DNA from: Ga0077527 sp945862135
GTDB lineage: Bacteria > Pseudomonadota > Gammaproteobacteria > Burkholderiales > SG8-41
Direction of reading: 5' to 3'
Length of the DNA stretch: 64,000 nucleotides
NCBI GenBank assembly: GCA_964203275.1
Contig: CAXNMF010000001.1
Span: 372,001 to 436,000 of the forward strand
Shown here: piece by piece, positions 35,605 to 43,871 of the stretch
Position numbering within the stretch: the stretch's first letter is position 1
Layout of the letters: every line of letters begins with the position of its first letter
The notes under the pieces: model-generated
The model's database searches: none
What the model was told of the DNA's origin: nothing
Seen by the model: only the letters and a program-made list of their open reading frames with translations
Position numbers and translations under genes: made by a program

Positions 35605-37701
35605 ATGAGATGCAAGCGCCCCATGCTTGCGCTGATGGCTGTTGCGGTTCAAGCCGCTACAGCTCACGCGCAGGTCAGCAGCAATTCTGCCCCGGCAACC
35701 CTGCCTGAAGTGATTGTTACCGGCAATCCGCTGGGCAGCGATCTTTTTGAACTGGCTTCGCCTGCTTCCATCCTGCAGGGGGAAGATCTTTTCCGCTTGC
35801 GCCGGTCCACGCTCGGCGACACGCTGGATGGTCTGCCCGGTGTTGCCGCCACGGGTTTCGGCCCCAACGCCAGCCGCCCGGTGATTCGCGGCCTGGATGG
35901 TGACCGCATCCGGCTGTTGCAGAACGGCACCGGCATGCTGGATGCATCGTCGCTGAGTTTTGACCATGCGGTATCGATTGATCCGCTGGTGATCGAGCGT
36001 GCGGAAGTCGTGCGCGGCCCCGCTGCGCTGTTCTACGGCGGCAGCGCCGTTGGTGGTGTTGTCAACGTGATCGACAACCGCATTCCGCAAACTGCAGTGA
36101 AAGGCGTCAGCGGTCGCGTCGAAGGCCGCTTTGGCGGCGCCGAGCGCGAGAAAGCCGGGGCTGTTGTGTTTGAAGCCGGCAATGGCAGCCTTGCATTGCA
36201 TGCGGATGTTTATTCGCGCAATACCGAAGACCTGAAGATCAAGGGCTTTGCACGCTCGGCCCGACAGCGGATTGCGGATCCGCAGCCCGTAGAGGCGGAA
36301 GGTACTTTGCCGAACAGCGCGTCAAAATCCGATGGTGGCGCATTCGGCCTGTCGCATACCTGGGCCAATGGTTACGTTGGCATTTCCCGTTCCGGTTTCA
36401 ATTCCATCTACGGTACGGTGGCAGAACCGACGGTAACTATCGACATGCAGAGCAGCCGTTGGGACATTGCCGGCGAGGTGCGTGAACTGGGCAACGTCAT
36501 TCGTTCAGTCAAGTTCAAGGCGGGCAAGACCGACTATGAACACACCGAGCTGGACGCTGGCGTACCGGCGACGCGTTTTACCAACAAGGGACATGACATT
36601 CATCTCGAAGCCACCCACGGCAAACTGGGTCCGTTCCAGGGGGCATTCGGCCTGCAGGTCACTGATTTCGATTTTTCGGCGCTGGGTGCAGAGGCCTTTG
36701 TCCCGTCAACGAGCACCAATTCCCGCGCGGCATTCTTTTTCGAGGAACTGCCGCTGGGATCCCTGAAGCTGACCTTCGGCGGCCGTCATGAACGCAGCGA
36801 AGTCGGCAGCGAAGGGGGCGGTCCTGTGCCGTTTGGCGGTGCCGGTCCGCGTTTCGATCCCGCGCAGACAAAAACCTTCAGCGGCAACAGCGGGGCGATG
36901 GGGGCGGTCTGGAGTTTTTCTCCAGGTCTTGCTTTCGCGGTGAACGGCGCATACACCGAACGCGCACCGACGTATTACGAACTCTTTGCCAACGGACCGC
37001 ACGCGGCGACCGGGGTGTATGAGATCGGCAATACAGCGTTCGGCAAGGAAAAATCCAAGGCGCTGGATGTGACGCTGCGCATGAAGTCCGGCAAACATTC
37101 GGGCAGCATCGGGGTGTTTCAGAATCGCTTCGACAATTTCATTTCATTGTTCAATACCGGCAACACCCGCGGTGCTGACGGTGAACTGAATCCGCCCGAT
37201 GCCGGCGACGGCACTTCTTTGAACACCGGCGAAGAAATCCTGCCGGAGTTTGCCTACCGCGCGGTTCCTGCGCGCTTTCGCGGTATCGAAGGTGAAGGCC
37301 GCTTCCGGGTGATGGAGCGGGGCGGCACGCTCGATCTGCTGCTCAATGCGAGTTATGTGCGCGCTGACGACAAGAGCACCGGCTTGCCCCTGCCGCGCAT
37401 ATCGCCCTTGCGGTACGGCATCGGTGTTGATTACCGTCAGGACCGGCTCGGCGCCCGCGTTGATGCCACCTTTTTCGAAGAGCAGGATCGTGTAGCGGCC
37501 GGGGAATTGCCGACCGACGGTTACACCATGCTCAACGCAACGGTGAGTTACCGCCTTCCGGCCCCGGGAGTCAGGCTGGAAGCATTCCTGCGTGGGGTGA
37601 ATCTGCTCAATGAAGAAGCGCGCAATCACGTGTCCTTTCTGAAGGACATCGCGCCGCTTGGCCGGCGCAGTGCCCAGATCGGCTTGCGCGGACAGTTCTG
37701 A
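35605..37701 (+). CDS. ZnuD-like TonB-dependent receptor
   Basis: 698 residues. An outer-membrane gated porin. Signal peptide to about residue 22, a TonB box-like TLPEVIVTG, a plug domain (RPVIRGLDGDRIRLLQNG and VVRGPAALFYGGSAVGGVVN), then the beta barrel ending in a terminal aromatic (GLRGQF). The plug sequence closely resembles the ZnuD group of zinc receptors in Neisseria and relatives. With the Zur-like regulator and His-rich proteins upstream, zinc (or a zinc carrier) is the best guess for the ligand. An 11-bp stem-loop follows the gene. Confidence 0.87.
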   Translation: MRCKRPMLALMAVAVQAATAHAQVSSNSAPATLPEVIVTGNPLGSDLFELASPASILQGEDLFRLRRSTLGDTLDGLPGVAATGFGPNASRPVIRGLDGDRIRLLQNGTGMLDASSLSFDHAVSIDPLVIERAEVVRGPAALFYGGSAVGGVVNVIDNRIPQTAVKGVSGRVEGRFGGAEREKAGAVVFEAGNGSLALHADVYSRNTEDLKIKGFARSARQRIADPQPVEAEGTLPNSASKSDGGAFGLSHTWANGYVGISRSGFNSIYGTVAEPTVTIDMQSSRWDIAGEVRELGNVIRSVKFKAGKTDYEHTELDAGVPATRFTNKGHDIHLEATHGKLGPFQGAFGLQVTDFDFSALGAEAFVPSTSTNSRAAFFFEELPLGSLKLTFGGRHERSEVGSEGGGPVPFGGAGPRFDPAQTKTFSGNSGAMGAVWSFSPGLAFAVNGAYTERAPTYYELFANGPHAATGVYEIGNTAFGKEKSKALDVTLRMKSGKHSGSIGVFQNRFDNFISLFNTGNTRGADGELNPPDAGDGTSLNTGEEILPEFAYRAVPARFRGIEGEGRFRVMERGGTLDLLLNASYVRADDKSTGLPLPRISPLRYGIGVDYRQDRLGARVDATFFEEQDRVAAGELPTDGYTMLNATVSYRLPAPGVRLEAFLRGVNLLNEEARNHVSFLKDIAPLGRRSAQIGLRGQF

Positions 37702-37711
37702 TGAAGCAACG

Positions 37712-37737
37712 GCCGCGGATATCTCCATATCCGCGGC
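37712..37737 (+). terminator. Stem-loop after the ZnuD-like receptor gene
   Basis: Perfect 11-bp stem GCCGCGGATAT/ATATCCGCGGC with a CTCC loop, 10 bases after the receptor stop, followed by TGTTTGTGG. The T tract is weak, so it may be a partial terminator or an RNA-stabilising hairpin ahead of tonB. Confidence 0.55.
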
Positions 37738-37811
37738 TGTTTGTGGCCGCAGTGCCGTTTCGCGGATAATGACAGGCTCAGAAGCATCGCCGTTCCCAAA
37801 AGTATTCAGCA

Positions 37812-38519
37812 ATGATTCAATCAAGCGCAGCCCCATCGCAGCCTCCGGTCATTGACGTGATGTCCTCGTCAAGCCGGCTGCTTGCCGGCTGCCTGCTGGC
37901 GAGTGTTGCCCTGCATGTTTTGGTGGCGCTGGGATTGCCCGGCTGGTGGCGTGCTGAGCCGCCGCAGATCCCTCCTGTGCTGGACGTGGTGTTGATGCCG
38001 CAAACTGCAGTGGTCCCGGCAGTGCCCGTGGCGCCCACAGTGCTACCAGTGAATCCAAGACCCAAATCTGCAGCAGTGGCCCCCGCACCACGCACTGTTC
38101 CGGTGGCCGCTGCAGCACCTGTCGAGATCGCGCCACCGGTCGCGACGGAGACCGCGGTTTCTCCGGTTGCGGAATCCGCGAAGCAGGCGGCTGCGCCTCC
38201 TGCACCCTTTGTAGCACCCCGCGCAGAACAGGCTGTCACGCCTCCCGTATTCAATGCGGCCTATCTGCGAAATCCGCCGCCGCGGTATCCGCCGGCGGCA
38301 CGCCGAAACAGCGAAGAAGGCACGGTTGTGCTGCGAGTGTTGGTCACGACGGACGGTACCGCGTCACGCACGGAGCTTGATCGTTCCAGCGGTTCGACGT
38401 CGCTGGACAGTGCTGCCCTGGAGGCGGTTCGCAACTGGCGCTTTGTGCCGGCGCGGCGTGGCGTCCAGAACATCGAGGGCTGGGTGCGGGTACCGGTGGT
38501 TTTCCGGCTCGAATCCTGA
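37812..38519 (+). CDS. tonB: TonB energy transducer (zinc island copy)
   Basis: 235 residues. An N-terminal membrane anchor (LLAGCLLASVALHVLVALGL) with the His in the helix that TonB uses with ExbB/ExbD, a long Pro/Ala-rich periplasmic span, and the C-terminal TonB domain (RYPPAARRNSEEGTVVLRVL, then LDSAALEAVRNWRFVPARRG). It transmits proton-motive energy to outer-membrane receptors, presumably the ZnuD-like protein upstream. No ExbB/ExbD lie beside it; the pair at 46305-47430 could serve. ATG 37812 or ATG 37860 are both possible starts. Confidence 0.88.
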   Translation: MIQSSAAPSQPPVIDVMSSSSRLLAGCLLASVALHVLVALGLPGWWRAEPPQIPPVLDVVLMPQTAVVPAVPVAPTVLPVNPRPKSAAVAPAPRTVPVAAAAPVEIAPPVATETAVSPVAESAKQAAAPPAPFVAPRAEQAVTPPVFNAAYLRNPPPRYPPAARRNSEEGTVVLRVLVTTDGTASRTELDRSSGSTSLDSAALEAVRNWRFVPARRGVQNIEGWVRVPVVFRLES

Positions 38520-38531
38520 TATCGGGCGGGG

Positions 38532-38559
38532 TTGAAAACCGCTCCCGACACCCCCAGCT
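38532..38559 (+). promoter_or_regulatory. Candidate sigma-32 (heat-shock) promoter for hslVU
   Basis: TTGAAA (38532-38537), 13-base spacer, then CCCCCAGCT (38551-38559), close to the RpoH consensus CTTGAAA-N13/14-CCCCATNT. It lies about 55 bases before hslV, a known heat-shock operon, in the right orientation. Confidence 0.5.
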
Positions 38560-38614
38560 GGGTAGCGCAACCGGTTAAACTCCGGTCGCCTCCATTCTCA
38601 ATCCTGGAATTTCC

Positions 38615-39157
38615 ATGGCAGATCCCGTGTTTCATGGCACCACCATACTTTCAGTACGCCGCGGCAAGCGTGTGGCGCTTGGCGGCGATGGCCAGGTGAC
38701 ACTGGGCAACATCGTGGTCAAGGCAACGGCGCGCAAGATCCGTCGTCTGTACCAGGACCGCATCCTTGCCGGATTCGCCGGCGGCACCGCAGACGCATTC
38801 ACGCTGTTCGAACGCTTCGAAGCAAAACTCGAAAAGCATCAGGGCAATCTGATGCGATCAGCGGTCGAGCTGGCCAAGGACTGGCGTACCGATCGAATGC
38901 TGCGCCGGCTTGAAGCCATGCTGTCGGTTGCAGACGCTGAACACTCTCTCGTCATTACCGGCAATGGTGATGTGCTTGAGCCCGAGTTCGGCATCGTTGC
39001 CATCGGCAGCGGCGGCGCCTATGCCCAGGCTGCCGCCCGCGCACTGCTGGAGAATACCGCGCTGGATCCAGCCGACATCGTCAAGAAATCGCTGTCGATT
39101 GCCGGCGATCTTTGCATCTACACCAACCAGAATCACCTGATAGAAACTCTGGATTGA
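38615..39157 (+). CDS. hslV: HslV protease subunit
   Basis: 180 residues. The proteolytic chamber of the HslUV (ClpYQ) ATP-dependent protease. The N-terminal nucleophile is the threonine at TTILSVRRG (Thr9 of the precursor), exposed after removal of MADPVFHG. The catalytic lysine region RILAGFAGGTADAFTLFE and the sodium-binding tail (SIAGDLCIYTNQNH) are intact. It is followed about 110 bases later by hslU, in the standard order. Confidence 0.95.
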   Translation: MADPVFHGTTILSVRRGKRVALGGDGQVTLGNIVVKATARKIRRLYQDRILAGFAGGTADAFTLFERFEAKLEKHQGNLMRSAVELAKDWRTDRMLRRLEAMLSVADAEHSLVITGNGDVLEPEFGIVAIGSGGAYAQAAARALLENTALDPADIVKKSLSIAGDLCIYTNQNHLIETLD

Positions 39158-39265
39158 TGATTCAGCTGTGAGGATCATGGGGGTAATTTGCAGCCTGCAG
39201 TCCCCGCTTGATCCCCGGCCCTCAGTCCTCGTTTCACGCTCCCAAATCCCCCTTAGGTTTCAGCA

Positions 39266-40583
39266 ATGACTCCCATGACCCCGCAGGAAATCGTCCACGA
39301 GCTCGACAAGCATATCGTCGGACAGAAAGACGCCAAGCGCGCTGTGGCGATCGCGTTGCGCAATCGCTGGCGCCGGCAGCAGGTGCCTGATCCGCTGCGC
39401 CAGGAAATCACGCCCAAGAACATCCTGATGATCGGGCCGACCGGTGTGGGCAAGACCGAAATCGCACGCCGTCTGGCGCGGCTAGCCAATGCACCGTTCA
39501 TCAAGGTCGAGGCCACCAAATTCACCGAGGTGGGTTATGTCGGCCGTGACGTCGACACCATCATCCGTGACCTGGTGGATGCAGCGATCAAGGACGCGCG
39601 TACCGAAGCGATGCGCCGCGTGCGGCATCAGGCGCAGGACAGTGCCGAAGAGCGGGTGCTGGATGCGTTGTTGACCCCGGCGCGTGATACCGCGGCGGAA
39701 AATGAATCAGCAACACGGCAGAAATTCCGCAAGATGCTGCGCGAGGGTGCACTCGACGACCGGGAAATCGAACTCGATGTGGCGGCGCAGCCGGCGCAGA
39801 TGGAAATCATGACGCCGCCGGGCATGGAGGATCTCAGCTCGCAGTTGCAGGGCATGTTCCAGAACCTCGGCGCCGGGCGACGCAAGATCGCGCAAGCTGA
39901 AAATCGTCGATGCGATGAAGCTGCTGATCGACGAGGAGGCGGCAAAACGCGTCAACGATGAAGAACTGCAAGGCGCGCGGCAGTCACCAATGTCGAGCAG
40001 AACGGCATCGTGTTCCTCGACGAAATCGACAAAGTGGCGACGCGTTCCGAAGTTTCCGGCGCTGATGTATCGCGCCAGGGCGTGCAGCGCGATCTGCTGC
40101 CGCTGGTCGAAGGTACAACGGTGACCACCAAGTACGGCATGATCCGCACCGATCACATTCTGTTCATCGCCAGCGGCGCGTTCCATCTGTCCAAACCGTC
40201 GGATCTGATTCCGGAACTGCAGGGGCGCTTGCCGATTCGTGTCGAACTGCAAAGCGCTGACGGTGGAAGATTTCGAGCGCATTCTGACCGGCACCGACGC
40301 CTGCCTGACGCGTCAATATGAAGCACTGCTCAAGACTGAAGACGTCGCGCTGGCATTCCAGCCGGACGCGGTGCGGCGGATTGCCGAAATCGCCTGGCAG
40401 GTCAATGAACGCACCGAAAACATCGGCGCGCGGCGCCTGCATACCGTGATGGAGCGCCTGCTGGAAGAGATTTCCTTTGACGCGGGGCGCCATGCGCAGT
40501 CGGTCGTCATCGATGCCGCCTATGTGGACGCCCGGCTGAAGGACCTCGCTCAAAGCGAAGACCTTGCTCGCTACGTGTTGTGA
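39266..40583 (+). pseudogene. hslU: HslU ATPase subunit, frameshifted three times (likely sequencing errors)
   Basis: About 440 codons, the normal length of the AAA+ unfoldase of HslUV. Walker A is GPTGVGKTEIARRL, Walker B VFLDEID, and the sensor region and C-terminal tail (DLARYVL) are present. The frame changes at about 39886 (one extra A), 39976 (in GCGCGCGG) and 40250 (one extra A in CAAAGCG). Between the breaks the sequence matches HslU exactly in kind: KLKIVDAMKLLIDEEAAKRV, then DVSRQGVQRDLLPLVEG, then ERTENIGARRLHTVMERLLE. Conservation on both sides of every break indicates base-calling errors. Confidence 0.88.
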
Positions 40584-40601
40584 AAAAATCTGGTCATCTA
40601 C

Positions 40602-40629
40602 TTGACAGCATCTGCAAGAATTTGATAAT
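40602..40629 (+). promoter_or_regulatory. Sigma-70-like promoter of the second TonB operon
   Basis: TTGACA (40602-40607), 16-base spacer, GATAAT (40624-40629): a near-consensus promoter. The expected start of transcription (about 40636) is right at the GTG start codon 40638, so the mRNA could be leaderless. Confidence 0.6.
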
Positions 40630-40637
40630 CTGAAAAA

Positions 40638-41041
40638 GTGAAAATTTTCGTAAAACAACGGGTCATAGCCAGTCTCGCGCTGGTGGCATTCCTCTTTGCT
40701 TTCGCGGCACCCGCGATGGCGGTGGTGCGCTATGCCATTGATCCTGTTGCTTTTGCCAAGGTTTGCAGTCCTGTTGAGTCCATCCAGGCGGCTGCGAACG
40801 GCGAGACGCCCGCCTCGGGCGGCAAGGTTTCAAGCCCAGCACTGCCTGACCTGCGTCGGCTCTGCGACCACTGCCATTTTTGTTCCCGGAAGTTAGCGGC
40901 GCCTCCCCGGTGCCGAGAAGTCCGGTCATCATAGTTGTCTCTGCCGACGCGCCCGCCTGTGGTGTCCGGCATGGCGGCCCTGCAGCCGCTGAATCCGCGC
41001 GCCCCGCCGCGCACCTGACCTTCCGCACTTCTGTTGCTTGA
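40638..41041 (+). pseudogene. DUF2946-like secreted protein, possibly frameshifted
   Basis: The GTG start gives a clean signal peptide (MKIFVKQRVIASLALVAFLFAFAAPAMA) and then a region ending in a cysteine/histidine cluster, LCDHCHFC, as in the DUF2946 group of short secreted proteins linked to copper and other metals. The frame ends at 40934, but another frame from about 40891 continues as PEVSGASPVPRSP to a stop at 41041, more like the usual length. A one-base indel near 40890 is the likely cause. The family call is tentative. Confidence 0.5.
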
Positions 41042-41132
41042 GCCGCGCGGCATTTGCTGCGCCCTCTCTGCCCGCACTTCTCGTGCATGGCGACGGATTC
41101 AATCCACCGTTCATTTGCAAAAAGGAATCGTC

Positions 41133-41628
41133 ATGAAGACGACCTGCAAGGCTATTGCTGTATCGATCACGTCCGTTGCGTTGTTCTTCAGCCTCGCCGG
41201 CAGCGCTTATGCGCAGTCAGTCAAAGTCAATGAGGCCTGGGTTCGCGGCACGGTGCAGGGCCAGAACGCCACTGGCGCATTCATGGAGTTGACCAGCAAA
41301 AGCAACGCCCGGCTGGTTAATGCATCGAGTCCTGCGGCAAAAACGGTTGAAGTGCACAACATGAAGGTCGAGGGCGGGGTCATGAAAATGTACCCGGTCG
41401 ACGGCGTGGATCTGCCCGCCGGCAAAACCGTGAAACTGGCCCCCGGCGGCTATCACGTGATGTTGATGGGCTTGAACGCGCCGCTCCAGGCGGGCCGGAG
41501 CATGTCCCGCTGAAGCTGACTTTTGAACTGGCCGAACAAGAAGCGCGAAACCGTCGATCTACAACGTTGAGGTCCGCGACATCAAAGGCGGTGCCCGGCC
41601 TGAGCAGAAAGGCCGCCATGCACATTAA
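41133..41628 (+). pseudogene. Periplasmic copper chaperone PCu(A)C, frameshifted near its C-terminus
   Basis: Starts MKTTCKAIAVSITSVALFFS with a signal peptide, then the PCu(A)C fold: VNEAWVRGTVQGQNATGAFM, VEVHNMKVEGGVMKM (the His-Met copper ligands), and GGYHVMLMGLNAPLQAG. At about 41499 the frame shifts; EHVPLKLTFELAE follows in a second frame and VEVRDIKGGARPEQKGRHAH in a third, ending at 41628. The copper ligand motif (H-Met-x-Met) is intact. The protein delivers Cu(I) to cytochrome oxidase or other cuproproteins in the periplasm. Two or three indels, probably sequencing errors. Confidence 0.82.
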
Positions 41629-41718
41629 TCAATCGCCAAAGGTTGCAACTATTTATTCCTATTTCAGATGCAAATGTTGAGAAATCAATGGGCATCTGAT
41701 TTTCTAATCAGGTGAGAA

Positions 41719-43851
41719 ATGAAAGCAAAAAAACCAGTAAAAAAAGTGATGGCGATCGCTATCACCAGTCTGTTCAGCGCACAAGTCTATGCACAGAACA
41801 CCAACTTTCCCGATTTGCCCACAGTGACGGTGACGGGTACCCGGGAAGCCGAAAAAATTTCGGAAACCCCGGTTTCCGTCGGCGTTATCCCGCGCGAATC
41901 GATTCAAGTGACGCGCCCCGCACATCCCGCGGAGATTCTGAGCCAGGTCCCCGGGGTTGCCATAGGCGTGACGAATGGCGAGGGACACAACACGGCGATC
42001 CGCCAGGGTTTTACGACCTCTCCGGTGTATCTGTTTCTGGAGGACGGGATCCCGACGCGGGCAACCGGCAATTTCAATCACAACGCCCTTTATGAAGTGA
42101 ATATACCCAGCGCCGGCGGCGTGGAGGTGATCCGCGGCATCGGAACGGCGCTGTACGGTTCTGACGCGATTGGCGGCATCGTCAATGTGCTGACCCGCAC
42201 CCCGTCCGATAAAACCGGGGGTGATGCTTCCCTCGAGTTTGGTCAGCATGGATTCCAGCGTTTTCTGGGCGGCTTCGATAGCGGCCGCAGCGACAAGGAT
42301 GCCTTGCGTGCCGACATCAATCTGACGCATACCGACGGCTGGCGCATCCAGACCGGGTATGACCGGCAAAGCCTGAATCTGCGCTGGGACCGCGAACCGG
42401 ACGGTCAGACTGCGGTTAAAACCATTCTGGGTTACTCGAAGATCGACATGCAGACGGGCGCCAACAGCGCCTTGCCCTACGATCTTTATGTGAATAATCC
42501 GACCGTCAACCTGCGCTCGCCGGGGTTTCGTAACGTCGAAGCGCTGCGGTTGTCGACCTCCGTCGCCCGCGATCTGGGTAACGGCAAGGAATTGACCGTG
42601 ACGCCGTATATCCGCAACAACTCGATGGATCTGAACGGCACCTTCAATTTCACCGGTGACGCGCGTATCGAGGAGACCCAGGTCCAGTCGTATGGCTTGA
42701 TGACCAAGTTTCGCCAGGATTTTTCCGATCCTCTGCGCACACGGCTGATTGTCGGTGTTGATCTGGACTACAGCCCGAGCAAGCGCAAGGAAACCAAGAT
42801 CAATCTGACCTCCACCTTGATCGGCCCCAACAGCCTCTATAGGCAGTACACCGGCTATACCCTGTTCAGCCGGATTTATGACTATGAATCCACCTACACC
42901 AGTGCGGCGCCGTATGCCCACCTCGAAATGTCGCCCTCTGAAAAGCTGCGGGTGACGATGGGCCTGCGCTACGACTACGCCCAGTACGACATGAAAAATC
43001 AAATGACCCCTGGGCTTGTCACGGTCGGTACCTCACGGTACTACACGCCTGCGGATGCCAGTGCGAATTTTTCCCGTCTGAGTCCCAAGTTGGGGGCGAC
43101 TTATCAGTTGAGCGAACAATCCCATCTTTATACTTCCTACAATCAAGGCTTCCGCACGCCTTCCGAGAGTCAATTGTTCCGCGGGGGTTCAGGTAATTCG
43201 CTTGCTTCAGCCCGTGCGCTGTCCAATGCTGCGCTGAATCTGAAAGCGATCAAGGCCGAGCAATATGAACTGGGCTTCCGCGGCTTCGCAGCGGGCTGGA
43301 ACTATGATGTGGTCGGTTATTTGCTGAAGAAAAAGGACGATCTGCTGAGCCAGCGCGATTCCACCGGATTTGCCGTGCAGACCAACAATGGTGAAACCGA
43401 GCACAAGGGGATCGAATTGGGATTGGGCAAGACGCTGCTGCCCACCCTGCGTCTGGATCTTGCGGGTTCATACGCCAAGCATACCTACACCAGCTGGGTG
43501 ACTTCGACCATCAACTATTCAGGCAAGGAAATCGAGGCATCGCCGCGATTGATGGGTAATACCCGCCTCACCTGGAAGCCGGCTGCGAATACGACCGCAC
43601 AACTGGAGTGGGTAAAAATCGGTTCGTATTTCCTCGATCAGGGAAATATTTTTGGCAAATATCCGGGCCATGATCTGTTCAACTTGCGCGCAAGCCAGGG
43701 TATTTCCAAAGACCTGTCGGTGTTTGCCCGCGTGATGAACCTTCTCGATAAACGTTATGCGGACAGTGCCTCCCAGAGTTCTGCGACCGGCGGCCTGTAT
43801 TCGCCGGGACTGCCCCGTACGGTTTATGCCGGGCTGGAAGCCAAGTTCTAG
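41719..43851 (+). CDS. TonB-dependent receptor, probably copper-related
   Basis: 710 residues. Signal peptide to about 25, TonB box region LPTVTVTGTREAEK, a plug domain (GHNTAIRQGFTTSPVYLFLE, then VEVIRGIGTALYGSDAIGGIV), and a 22-stranded barrel ending with the aromatic terminus YAGLEAKF. The FecA/BtuB-like plug does not fix a ligand. Its operon partners (PCu(A)C, a DUF2946-like protein, thioredoxin-like proteins) suggest copper or a copper complex. A 90-base AT-rich leader (41629-41718) lies between it and PCu(A)C; I see no riboswitch in it. Confidence 0.85.
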   Translation: MKAKKPVKKVMAIAITSLFSAQVYAQNTNFPDLPTVTVTGTREAEKISETPVSVGVIPRESIQVTRPAHPAEILSQVPGVAIGVTNGEGHNTAIRQGFTTSPVYLFLEDGIPTRATGNFNHNALYEVNIPSAGGVEVIRGIGTALYGSDAIGGIVNVLTRTPSDKTGGDASLEFGQHGFQRFLGGFDSGRSDKDALRADINLTHTDGWRIQTGYDRQSLNLRWDREPDGQTAVKTILGYSKIDMQTGANSALPYDLYVNNPTVNLRSPGFRNVEALRLSTSVARDLGNGKELTVTPYIRNNSMDLNGTFNFTGDARIEETQVQSYGLMTKFRQDFSDPLRTRLIVGVDLDYSPSKRKETKINLTSTLIGPNSLYRQYTGYTLFSRIYDYESTYTSAAPYAHLEMSPSEKLRVTMGLRYDYAQYDMKNQMTPGLVTVGTSRYYTPADASANFSRLSPKLGATYQLSEQSHLYTSYNQGFRTPSESQLFRGGSGNSLASARALSNAALNLKAIKAEQYELGFRGFAAGWNYDVVGYLLKKKDDLLSQRDSTGFAVQTNNGETEHKGIELGLGKTLLPTLRLDLAGSYAKHTYTSWVTSTINYSGKEIEASPRLMGNTRLTWKPAANTTAQLEWVKIGSYFLDQGNIFGKYPGHDLFNLRASQGISKDLSVFARVMNLLDKRYADSASQSSATGGLYSPGLPRTVYAGLEAKF

Positions 43852-43871
43852 GCTATCGAGCTGAAGACGAT

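Noticed and set aside
41629..41718. Cobalamin riboswitch before the TonB receptor
   Set aside because: The gap is too short and lacks the B12-box and any extended pairing.
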